Under the pieces are notes generated by a model. It was not told the DNA's origin, did no database searches, and worked only from the letters and a program-made list of their open reading frames with translations. A program made the position numbers and the translations under genes. A DNA stretch of 44,333 nt from Singulisphaera sp. GP187 (GTDB lineage: Bacteria > Planctomycetota > Phycisphaerae > Phycisphaerales > SM1A02), in assembly GCA_945871445.1 (NCBI GenBank), contig CAMBWI010000012.1, forward strand, positions 1 through 44,333, read 5' to 3'. Shown piece after piece: positions 32,397 to 39,877 of this stretch. Position 1 is the stretch's first letter, and every line of letters begins with the position of its first letter.

Positions 32397-33061
32397 GACG
32401 AACCTTTGAAGAGTTTGGGATAAAAATCGCGGAAGTCACCATTACCACGACCAAGCGCCTTCCACTTTGCGCCGACCGCACGAATATTTGCTTCCAGTGC
32501 CTTCACTGGTCCCCCAGCTCGATCATCCCACCCGAAACCGGGAAGGACATTGACTTGGGACCGAGCATTATGACTTGAAATCGCCACGGCATCAAGTCCT
32601 AAGCCACGACAAAATGCGACCATTTCTACTGATCGGTCAGCGGAAATCCCATCAGCAATGATGAAATAATTCAGACCTACCTGCCTTGGATCGCCAATTG
32701 GAGGCGGTCCGAGTGGTGATTGACCCGCATTTGCCGCCGCAGAAGCCGAAGAGTGTTGAATTTCTGGATTTCGGTCTGTTTGATTTTGAGATGGAACGCT
32801 CTTTCCAGAAGCATTCAAGAGCGGATCGCGTGTTTGCGCAAGTCCTTGACGAGCTTCAAGAGCAACATTTTCTGCTGCAGAAAATCCCATGCGATAGCCA
32901 ACAAAATAAATGCCAATTGCAATTGCGACGATGATTGCTCCAACAAGAATTGCAAATCCCATCGGAAGTCGTAGCGCTGGCGGAGCAGTTTTGATTGGCG
33001 AATCAACTACGCCATCTTTTGCTCGACGAGCTTCATAGAGAGTTTTTGCGCCCTTGGTCAT
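32393..33061 (-). CDS. Single-pass membrane protein, hypothetical
   Basis: A 222-residue protein from ATG 33061 (MTKGAKTL). A basic cytoplasmic part is followed by one transmembrane segment (LPMGFAILVGAIIVAIAIGIYFVGYRMG, ~residues 33-58), a Ser/Pro/Gln-rich linker, and a C-terminal alpha/beta domain. That domain contains LNYFIIADGISADRSVEMVAFCRGLG and VLPGFG, loosely like a SPOR-type ferredoxin fold, though no confident match is possible. It is 4 bp after acpS and overlaps the small basic gene. The longer upstream frame overlaps acpS and is rejected. Confidence 0.78.
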   Translation of the reverse strand: MTKGAKTLYEARRAKDGVVDSPIKTAPPALRLPMGFAILVGAIIVAIAIGIYFVGYRMGFSAAENVALEARQGLAQTRDPLLNASGKSVPSQNQTDRNPEIQHSSASAAANAGQSPLGPPPIGDPRQVGLNYFIIADGISADRSVEMVAFCRGLGLDAVAISSHNARSQVNVLPGFGWDDRAGGPVKALEANIRAVGAKWKALGRGNGDFRDFYPKLFKGSS

Positions 33062-33065
33062 TGTG

Positions 33066-33473
33066 TTAGAGAGTATCACCAGTTTGTGTGGATGAAATCC
33101 CAATGACGCTCGCAATCGCAAATCCACCTGAATGAGAAATTGATATCAACCAAGTTGCGATACCCCTCGATACTGCGATTTCTGCGACTCGCCCGCTGGT
33201 TGCGATCATCGGCGCACCTGAAGGCAGGACGCGAACTTCGATATCGGTCCAAGTCATGCCTGTTCTCAATCCCGTTCCTATTGCTTTCAGAACCGCTTCT
33301 TTCGCAGCGAATCGTGCTGCGAGTCGTTCAGAACAGCGCACGCCTCCAGACTTCGCATATTCCTGTTCGGTCGATGTGAAGACTCGTTGTAGGAATCGAT
33401 CGCCATGTTCATTCAGCATCCGCTGAATGCGTTCGATATCCACCAAATCAATTCCATGAGCGACAGCGTTCAT
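33066..33473 (-). CDS. acpS: Holo-[acyl-carrier-protein] synthase
   Basis: A 135-residue AcpS-type phosphopantetheinyl transferase, which loads the 4'-phosphopantetheine arm from CoA onto acyl carrier protein. GIDLVDIERI holds the metal-binding Asp9, and ERLAARFAAKEAVLKA holds Lys58 and Glu59. SISHSGGFAIASV near the end is the usual HS-x-x-x-A-x-A strand. Length is normal. The ATG at 33473 overlaps the stop of the isomerase-like gene as ATGA. It serves fatty-acid synthesis with ACP genes outside this window. Confidence 0.97.
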   Translation of the reverse strand: MNAVAHGIDLVDIERIQRMLNEHGDRFLQRVFTSTEQEYAKSGGVRCSERLAARFAAKEAVLKAIGTGLRTGMTWTDIEVRVLPSGAPMIATSGRVAEIAVSRGIATWLISISHSGGFAIASVIGISSTQTGDTL

Positions 33474-34255
33474 TTGACAAGATCTCCTGTCCATCGCTCG
33501 ATTGTCGCGCGAAGTCCCGCACGCGCATCGGTCCACTGACGCGCATCTGCGACTGGAGATGTGCGCAGCGGCAAACTTGCAAGAGTTGCTGCGTATTGCT
33601 GAAAATCAAGGCGAGAATTGCCAGGCTCATCTGGCGGACCACGCATTCCTGATCGCAGAAGATCGACGATGCGCGCAGTCACAATCGACACACCCAACCG
33701 AGCGACGAGTGTGGAAACATCATGGCCAGCAGCCATCAACATTGGAGGATCAATTCCGATGCCAAGAAAACTCGATGATTCGCACGACCACTTTCCTGTT
33801 GCTGCATCAAGTCCATGATCTGCAATCCAAATGCCTTCGTGTTGAGCATTGGTTTGAATTGTCTCTCGCACTTCGCGCAGTTGATCTTTGTTCTGATCCG
33901 TTTGTTCCGGAAGTGCGATACTGACCGAACATCGTCCAAGCGATCCAGCGAGTGTGATTGACTGTGTGACTGCATTGACGGCTCGATCAATAAATGCGGA
34001 ATCGACAAAGTGCGATGATGGAATCCAAAGATCTAACCCTGCACACGTCAAACCAAGTTTGCGCATTTGAACCATCAAGTCTTTGCGACCACTTGTGTCA
34101 AGATCGCGTGGGCGAGTACCGACTTGAGTTGCGGACAATTGCACTGCTCGATATCCCATCTGCGAAAGCGCTTGCAGTGCTTCTGCTGCTTCGCCCGCGA
34201 GTGGCGCGATGGTTCCTGCAAGTGGCTGCAATTGTGACGCGATATGACTGAGCAC
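33470..34255 (-). CDS. Sugar phosphate isomerase/epimerase-like TIM-barrel protein
   Basis: A 261-residue protein with the pattern of the AP_endonuc_2/xylose isomerase-like TIM-barrel family: ALSQMGYRAVQLSATQ at the first strand, LGLTCAGLDLWIPSSHF next, IWIADHGLDAATGKW in the middle, and LGIGIDPPMLMAAGHD towards the metal site. Some metal ligands of true isomerases are hard to place, so it may be a divergent member. The start is GTG at 34255, two bases from the divergent nth start. It is the first gene of the minus-strand operon running through acpS to the aminotransferase. Confidence 0.72.
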   Translation of the reverse strand: MLSHIASQLQPLAGTIAPLAGEAAEALQALSQMGYRAVQLSATQVGTRPRDLDTSGRKDLMVQMRKLGLTCAGLDLWIPSSHFVDSAFIDRAVNAVTQSITLAGSLGRCSVSIALPEQTDQNKDQLREVRETIQTNAQHEGIWIADHGLDAATGKWSCESSSFLGIGIDPPMLMAAGHDVSTLVARLGVSIVTARIVDLLRSGMRGPPDEPGNSRLDFQQYAATLASLPLRTSPVADARQWTDARAGLRATIERWTGDLVK

Positions 34256-34257
34256 GA

Positions 34258-34977
34258 TTGGAGGTTATCGTCTTGCGGTTGAAATCTTTGCCCTCAAACA
34301 AATTGCAACCTCTCAAGCGAAAGTCCCCTTTGCAGGTCGATCGCGCCAAACAATTGTGGAAGGCTCTCAGTCTGCGTTATCCCAATGCTCACTGTGCATT
34401 GAATTGGTCGCAGCCACATGAACTTCTGATTGCGACGATTCTCTCGGCACAGTCGACCGATGTCGGAGTGAACAAAGCAACCCCAGCGCTTTTCAAAGCA
34501 TTCCCGTCAATCGAGGCATTTGCCAAATGCGAGCCAAGCGAGATCGAACCATTTGTAAAGACACTCAATTTCTGGCGCAACAAGGCGAAGGCCGTCGTCG
34601 AATCGATGAAGATGATTCAAGAAGTCTTTGGCGGGAAAGTGCCATCAACAATGAATGAATTGTTGCAACTTCGTGGAGTCGCGCGCAAGACTGCGAATGT
34701 CGTTCTTGGAAATGCATTTGACAAAAATGATGGAGTTGTAGTTGATACGCATGTCGGTCGCCTTTCGCAGAGATTTGGACTCTCTCGCGAATCTGACCCA
34801 ATCAAAGTCGAGCAAGATTTGATGGCGCTCTTTCCGCGAAAGAATTGGTGCCAATTGTCACATCTTCTTATCGCGCATGGTCGCTCTGTCTGTAAGGCTC
34901 GTGGGAATACATGCAGAGAAGATGCAATTTGCAAAGAATATTGCTGCGAAGGGAAATTGAAACGCTCAATTCGCTGA
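34258..34977 (+). CDS. nth: Endonuclease III (DNA glycosylase/AP lyase)
   Basis: A 239-residue base-excision repair enzyme. The helix-hairpin-helix LLQLRGVARKTANVVLGNAF holds catalytic Lys144, and VVVDTHVGRLSQRFGL holds catalytic Asp163. The C-terminal cluster region is unusual: cysteines at 212, 219, 225, 229 and 230 give C-x6-C-x5-C-x3-CC, while the canonical spacing is C-x6-C-x2-C-x5-C. The third canonical Cys position is Asp222. A rearranged cluster is possible. The basic N-terminal ~25 residues extend beyond the usual start. The start codon is TTG at 34258 or a nearby one. Its 3' end overlaps the convergent lipoprotein gene by 12 nt. Confidence 0.93.
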   Translation: MEVIVLRLKSLPSNKLQPLKRKSPLQVDRAKQLWKALSLRYPNAHCALNWSQPHELLIATILSAQSTDVGVNKATPALFKAFPSIEAFAKCEPSEIEPFVKTLNFWRNKAKAVVESMKMIQEVFGGKVPSTMNELLQLRGVARKTANVVLGNAFDKNDGVVVDTHVGRLSQRFGLSRESDPIKVEQDLMALFPRKNWCQLSHLLIAHGRSVCKARGNTCREDAICKEYCCEGKLKRSIR

Positions 34978-36480
34978 TGTCGTTATTGAATCAGACGCGA
35001 TCGCGCCATCTTCGATTGGGCGCCACAATACAACCCCCATACCGCCGTACAAACTGACCCAACTCACTCCGTCATTTGTTCTACGGGCGAAAATATTGGT
35101 CACTGGTCCTTGAAGTCGAAGTCGACCGACACGAACCATCTTTGTTCCGTCCATTCTCCAAACATCAATTCCATCGTCGTGTCCAATCCAAAGATCTGAC
35201 CCAACTGTTGCGATCGTTCTTGCATGCGCCCCTTGTGGCATCTGAATCGTTTGCTTCGTTCCATTGTTTTCAACCACAACACGAGGCGCACTTTCGACGG
35301 TGTACACATCGCTATCAGCTCCCTCAATTGAGGCCTTGCCGAATTCTCCCAGTGCAACTGAGCTGGGTGGGTTGACTGTTTGGATCGGATTATTACTTGG
35401 CTCGCAAGAACCGCCAGTGATGTAAAGCCAATTCCCTTCATCGCTTCCAGCAACAATTCGTCGACCGTCGGAAAGAATTCGCTCAAGCTTTCCAGCCTCA
35501 CGTGTTGATGAGAAAAATTCGTCGGCAGGTCCGCCAACATCGGCTTCGAATCGATAGAGCGCACGCCCAAATGTCCCTGCAATTGCGTATGTATTCGATC
35601 CAACCATATCAATGTCGAGCGCACCTCGAACACGAATAGTCTGTTCATCGGTCAGTCCACCGTTTCCGATTTTCCAGGTGGTAATACCCTTGGGAGTAAC
35701 CGCCCACAACCTGCCAGCGATTTCGCGCAGCCGAATCACTTCTCCATGAACAGAAACTGCTGAGATTTCCTTCAGGTTGCTATCCAAGATTCCAACTCGT
35801 GCAGAAGTTTTTTCTTGATCCACGAATGCGATCGATGGCGATCCAGTGCGAAGTGATGAAATATTCTGAAGATCAGTCGCGCGCCCAAGAATAGAACTAT
35901 CAGAAAGTCGGATGATTTCTCCTTTACGAGTTGCCACTCGTCCAATTGCAGTTCCAACCACGCGACCGCAGACATCTCCTCCTGTCAGAAATCGCTCTCC
36001 AGTGTCAAGGCGAACAATTCCACCGAGTCCACTGACATATAAATCTCCGTCGACGACAGAAATACTTTCTGGGCGAACTCCAAGTGCCTTTTCATTGATT
36101 GTCTCAACAACCATAAGCGCAGTGGGATTTGTTCGATCGATTCGAAGAACTGCAGTTCGGTCAAGGACGGCGATCAGATCTCCTTGATACTTCACCAGAT
36201 CAACAAGCGCTCCTGAATTGCCAACTGGGAAGCACGTGAGTTTGTCAAGAACAGCAGCATTTTTCGTATCCAGCACGAGCAGATTGGGGCCAAAACCTTG
36301 AAACCAAACTCCATTATCCACCAGTGTTCGCCAATGCGTCCCGCCAACAGAGTGGCTGACATAGACCTCCTTCGGACGCTGGTCTGCTTGTGCGGTTGGT
36401 GTGTACGTCGTCAGGCATCCTCCAATTGGGAGAAGTGCGATCGAGAGAACAACAAAAAGTCGTGACAAATACTGAAGCAT
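34966..36480 (-). CDS. Large lipoprotein, beta-propeller-like
   Basis: A 504-residue exported protein. The signal ends in the lipobox IGGC (Cys22). The rest is almost all short beta strands with repeating patterns such as YQGDLIAVLDRTAVLRIDR, VDGDLYVSGLGGIVRLD, IAGRLWAVTPKGITTWKI, VGSNTYAIAGTFGRALYRFE and VGSDLWIGHDDGIDVWRMD. These fit blades of a propeller of the kelch/PQQ/WD type, though no exact family can be assigned. It likely sits on the outer face of the membrane as a binding scaffold. It is divergent from the TPR gene with 37 bp between. Confidence 0.8.
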   Translation of the reverse strand: MLQYLSRLFVVLSIALLPIGGCLTTYTPTAQADQRPKEVYVSHSVGGTHWRTLVDNGVWFQGFGPNLLVLDTKNAAVLDKLTCFPVGNSGALVDLVKYQGDLIAVLDRTAVLRIDRTNPTALMVVETINEKALGVRPESISVVDGDLYVSGLGGIVRLDTGERFLTGGDVCGRVVGTAIGRVATRKGEIIRLSDSSILGRATDLQNISSLRTGSPSIAFVDQEKTSARVGILDSNLKEISAVSVHGEVIRLREIAGRLWAVTPKGITTWKIGNGGLTDEQTIRVRGALDIDMVGSNTYAIAGTFGRALYRFEADVGGPADEFFSSTREAGKLERILSDGRRIVAGSDEGNWLYITGGSCEPSNNPIQTVNPPSSVALGEFGKASIEGADSDVYTVESAPRVVVENNGTKQTIQMPQGAHARTIATVGSDLWIGHDDGIDVWRMDGTKMVRVGRLRLQGPVTNIFARRTNDGVSWVSLYGGMGVVLWRPIEDGAIASDSITTSAN

Positions 36481-36517
36481 CTTTAAAAGTCTAGCGCAGA
36501 GTGCTATTCTGCAGCGG

Positions 36518-36832
36518 ATGAGCCAAGGACGGATCGAACTTCTGCAGAAAATGCTCGAAGCGGACCCAAAGGACGCCTTCTGCCGATACGGAATGGCGCA
36601 GGAATATTTAAAGGCAGGCGACTATCTCAACGCCGTTTTCTGGTTCGACAAGACGATCGAATCAGATATTGATTATTGCTATGCGTATTACCACAAGGCG
36701 CGCGCATTAGAGCAAGCTGGAAAATTACAAGATGCAATATCGACTTTACAAATCGGTCTTGCTCGAGCGCGTGCATCAGGTGATGCGCACACGATTTCGG
36801 AAATTCAATCTCTCCTTGATCAACTGACATGA
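36518..36832 (+). CDS. Small TPR protein
   Basis: A 104-residue, all-helical protein containing three tetratricopeptide-like units: ALFCRYGMAQEYLKAGDYLNA-like residues 20-45 (YGMAQEYLKAGDYLNAVFWF), YCYAYYHKARALEQAGKLQDAI (~53-74) and a third partial unit. There is no signal peptide, so it is cytoplasmic. Its stop overlaps the recX ATG as ATGA. It heads the plus-strand operon with recX and is probably a protein-interaction partner; its target is unknown. Confidence 0.85.
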   Translation: MSQGRIELLQKMLEADPKDAFCRYGMAQEYLKAGDYLNAVFWFDKTIESDIDYCYAYYHKARALEQAGKLQDAISTLQIGLARARASGDAHTISEIQSLLDQLT

Positions 36833-37503
36833 GTCGGCCAAGCGCTACGACATCTCGCAAAGTGTCGAACCGAAAGGTTGATAGAGTCGAGAGCGACTCG
36901 AAGGATCCGCGATGGGCAAAAATCTTTGTCAATGGAGTGACTCGCGCTGTGGCACGATTGCCTCGTGAATCTTTGACAGAACTTCGTATTCAAGATGGAA
37001 TGTCTTGGACTGCCACTGTTGCCAAGCGCGTTGAGCAATTCACCACACGGCGCGAGGCGCGAGAATATTCGATGGGAATGTTGGCTCGAAGCACTCAAAA
37101 TGGCACGACGATCGCACGCCGACTCGAGCGACGAGGATTCGATTCTTCCGTTGTTCACGAAACAATTGCACTTTTGAAAGCAGATGGATGGTTGAATGAT
37201 GACACGCATGCAGAGGTTCGCGCCGACAGTGTCGGTCGTTCGCGACCTGGAATGAGCGAGGATTTTCTTGCACAATCTCTCGAATGGGAAGGAGTCGATT
37301 CTGCTCGTGCACAGCGAGAAGCTCGGCGGGTGACTGGAAATCCAGAATCAAAAAAACGCGCGCTCGCACTTGCGCGCAAGGCAATTCGCGAGAGAGGCCG
37401 CCGAAATGCGCTTGCAATAGCAGCATCTTTACTTCGCAAGGGAATCGAGAGCGCTATCATCGAAGATGCGCTTCGCAAAGAAGGATTTGAATTCGATGAA
37501 TAG
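36829..37503 (+). CDS. recX: RecX-family regulator of RecA
   Basis: A 224-residue protein. The central and C-terminal part carries the RecX helical repeats: REYSMGMLARSTQNGTTIARRLERRGFDSSVV followed by ADGWLNDDTHAEVRADS (repeat 1-2), FLAQSLEWEGVDSARAQREARRV (repeat 2-3), and ALAIAASLLRKGIESAIIEDAL (repeat 3). RecX restrains RecA filaments. The N-terminal ~70 residues are an extended basic region. It is translationally coupled to the TPR gene, and no recA gene is next to it, unlike in many bacteria. Confidence 0.88.
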   Translation: MSRPSATTSRKVSNRKVDRVESDSKDPRWAKIFVNGVTRAVARLPRESLTELRIQDGMSWTATVAKRVEQFTTRREAREYSMGMLARSTQNGTTIARRLERRGFDSSVVHETIALLKADGWLNDDTHAEVRADSVGRSRPGMSEDFLAQSLEWEGVDSARAQREARRVTGNPESKKRALALARKAIRERGRRNALAIAASLLRKGIESAIIEDALRKEGFEFDE

Positions 37504-38044
37504 TATTTTTCCGATCATCTCTGGCACATTCATGCTCTTGCTCGTTGGCTGCACTGGCAATCTGAATCAAGTGGATGGGGTGATGGGAACTACACCCGAT
37601 TCAATTCCTGCTCTTGTTGCGAATCCTCCGTCAAGCATCTATCAGATTGAAGAACCATCGCTGCAAGGATTGGATCGTCGAAACTGGGAAGTTGTGAAAG
37701 TTGCTGTTCCGCGTGGTCAAGTGGAAGTTCAACCTACATATGCAGAAAATCTAAATCTTGCCACTGGCGTCGCTCGCGACAATGGCACCTACCCAACGAT
37801 AAAGACAGCGTTACAAGGAAACTCGACATCTGATTCAATCGTCTTTGAAGGAATCATCGAACCATTCTGGCCAGTTGCTCTTTTTGTTGCCGCACCAGTG
37901 CGAATGGTTGGCGGCGAATGGCCATTACAAACAAAGCGAGAGCCCAAAGCGAATTTCGAATTGGTTCCATCGATTGATTCGAATGCGAACGGCGTCAACT
38001 CTGACCCGAATTGGGCATGGGTTGAAAATCCAAAGCAACAATAA
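37496..38044 (+). CDS. Lipoprotein, hypothetical
   Basis: From ATG 37496 (MNSIFPII) the product is 182 residues. The signal ends at lipobox LVGC (Cys19). The mature part is polar with Pro and Asn; a hydrophobic patch FEGIIEPFWPVALFVAAPVRM lies in the middle. No known family. The start overlaps the recX stop codon region by 8 nt, and its own stop shares a base with the next ATG (TAATG), so it is coupled with both neighbours. Planctomycete genomes hold many such orphan lipoproteins. Confidence 0.75.
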   Translation: MNSIFPIISGTFMLLLVGCTGNLNQVDGVMGTTPDSIPALVANPPSSIYQIEEPSLQGLDRRNWEVVKVAVPRGQVEVQPTYAENLNLATGVARDNGTYPTIKTALQGNSTSDSIVFEGIIEPFWPVALFVAAPVRMVGGEWPLQTKREPKANFELVPSIDSNANGVNSDPNWAWVENPKQQ

Positions 38045-39036
38045 TGTCTCTGATGCGAGAACAAATCGCACTGTCAATTTCACTGTCAATTGCACTGGCA
38101 GTCTCTGCCCCCACTTCGTTTGCCCCCACTTCATTTGCACTGAGAATCCAATCTTCTACGCCTCTCGAACCAAAGCAACAATTGAAAGTCGCAGAGTCTG
38201 CTGCCCGCGACTTTGCTGGAATTCAAAATGTTGTTGCTTTTCATAGTGATTTTTATTCTGGCAGCGCCCCTGAGAGTGAAATTGGATTTCAAAGCTTGGA
38301 TTCGCTTGGAATCAAGACAATTCTCTCCGTCGATGGCGCAATTCCAGAAGTCAATCTCGCCCAGAAACACGGCATGCGATATGTGCATCTGCCAATTGGA
38401 TACGACGGCTTTGACGATGTACGCAAAGCGCAACTGGTGCGTGCTGTGCGCGATCTTCCAAAGCCGATTTATTTGCACTGCCATCATGGCAAGCATCGAA
38501 GCGCGGGTGCTGCGGGGACGGTTGCAGTATCACTTGGATGGTTGACGAATGATGAAGCACTGACGCTTATGAAAGTTTGCGGAACTGCCGCTGGATATAA
38601 AGGACTTTGGGCTTGTACTGCTGCCGCTACACCGATGACTGCAATTGCAATCGATGCTGCAAGTAACGATTTTCCTCAGATCACGAAGCCTGATTCTTTC
38701 ATCGCATCAATGGTGGCGATCGATGAAACATTTGATCGATTGAAACTTGCAGAGAAAAATGGGTGGAAGGCGCCTCAGGATCATCCAGATCTTGCACCAA
38801 TCAGCGATGCAGGCAAACTTGCAGATCTCTTTCGTTTGATTGGCGAGCCTCCAACAAAGTCAGGTCACGATGCAGATAAAATCGAAATGAGTGCGTGGTT
38901 TGCAAGCGATGAGAAGAAAGCCAATGATCTGGAGAAGATGATCGAAAGGCCTGATGCGAAGCAAGATGAAATGTCCCAAGTATTGTCTGCCATCACCGCA
39001 AGTTGCAAGCAGTGTCATGTGAAGTATCGAGATTGA
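38044..39036 (+). CDS. Exported tyrosine-phosphatase-like domain fused to a C-terminal haem (CxxCH) domain
   Basis: A 330-residue protein. A signal peptide (LSISLSIALAVSAPTSFA) includes a short duplicated APTSF unit. Residues ~55-200 resemble the dual-specificity/tyrosine phosphatase fold. The P-loop HCHHGKHRS (145-153) contains the nucleophile Cys146 and Arg152, and a DSLGIKTILSV strand precedes it. The last ~115 residues are helical and end with CKQCH (321-325), a c-type haem attachment motif. Its terminal position matches class II (cytochrome c'-like) proteins. An exported phosphatase joined to a cytochrome is unusual. A rhodanese-domain gene follows 37 bp downstream. Confidence 0.8.
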   Translation: MSLMREQIALSISLSIALAVSAPTSFAPTSFALRIQSSTPLEPKQQLKVAESAARDFAGIQNVVAFHSDFYSGSAPESEIGFQSLDSLGIKTILSVDGAIPEVNLAQKHGMRYVHLPIGYDGFDDVRKAQLVRAVRDLPKPIYLHCHHGKHRSAGAAGTVAVSLGWLTNDEALTLMKVCGTAAGYKGLWACTAAATPMTAIAIDAASNDFPQITKPDSFIASMVAIDETFDRLKLAEKNGWKAPQDHPDLAPISDAGKLADLFRLIGEPPTKSGHDADKIEMSAWFASDEKKANDLEKMIERPDAKQDEMSQVLSAITASCKQCHVKYRD

Positions 39037-39073
39037 AATGAAATTCGCATTTGTCCGCTAGGATCTTGCACAA

Positions 39074-39460
39074 ATGTCAACCATTCCCAATGAACCAAAC
39101 ACTGACGGATTGCCACACGGCTATCCATTCAATTCTCAATGGGAAATTACTCCCCGCGAACTTCACCGCCGTCGCACTGCAGGCGAAACAATTGTGCTGA
39201 TCGATTGTCGAACGAACACCGAGCGAGATATTGCACATATCAAAGGTTCGATTCATATCCCGATGCTTTCGCTTTCTCAGCACATTGATTCGCTGCGAGA
39301 ACACGAAACATCTGCGATAGTCATTCACTGTCATCAGGGAATGCGAAGTCTGAAGGTGACTGAAGTACTTCGACAAGCGGGATTCGATGATGTTCGCAGC
39401 CTTGCTGGCGGCATTCATCTCTGGTCGATTGATATCGATCCATCTGTCCCGATGTATTGA
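39074..39460 (+). CDS. Rhodanese-domain protein
   Basis: A 128-residue single rhodanese domain. [40 protein letters not shown] spans the first half, and the active-site loop HCHQGMRS has the catalytic Cys. [10 protein letters not shown]-type residues (LAGGIHLW) end it. There is no signal peptide. Single-domain rhodaneses carry sulfur as a persulfide or act as phosphatase-like sensors. It lies between the phosphatase/cytochrome gene and the VF530-type gene. Confidence 0.92.
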   Translation: MSTIPNEPNTDGLPHGYPFNSQWEITPRELHRRRTAGETIVLIDCRTNTERDIAHIKGSIHIPMLSLSQHIDSLREHETSAIVIHCHQGMRSLKVTEVLRQAGFDDVRSLAGGIHLWSIDIDPSVPMY

Positions 39461-39483
39461 AGTTTGCAATTGCATTGCGCTCT

Positions 39484-39711
39484 ATGAACGACCACACAAG
39501 CGATCCACTTCACGGCATGACGCTTGAAGCGATATTGACTCTGTTGGTCGAGCGACACGGTTGGGAAACTCTTGCAAAGCGCATCAACATTCGTTGCTTT
39601 ACGAATGATCCAAGCATCAAGTCGAGCCTGACATTTCTGCGCAAGACCCCATGGGCGCGGCAGAAAGTCGAAGCGTGGTATCTCTATGATTTACGCAGAG
39701 GAATTGAGTAA
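39484..39711 (+). CDS. VF530-type DNA-binding protein (DUF2132)
   Basis: A 75-residue protein from ATG 39484 ([11 protein letters not shown]). The whole length matches the VF530/DUF2132 family: [48 protein letters not shown] and KVEAWYL. These proteins bind DNA; their cellular job is not settled. An upstream TTG at 39457 overlaps the rhodanese stop and is less likely. It closes the plus-strand operon; the following 166 bp are AT-rich with no visible terminator or gene. Confidence 0.93.
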   Translation: MNDHTSDPLHGMTLEAILTLLVERHGWETLAKRINIRCFTNDPSIKSSLTFLRKTPWARQKVEAWYLYDLRRGIE

Positions 39712-39877
39712 AGCCTTGTTTGTCAATTGATGTGAAATGAATCCTGAATGAAAGATTGATGATATTTTTGAAACTTGCATAATCTCTTGCGCTGGGTTTC
39801 TCTTATAAACTTTTAACAAACCCCTCTTTTCACGCGAACTATATAGAACAAAAAACATGCAAACGTAGAGTTTTCTA

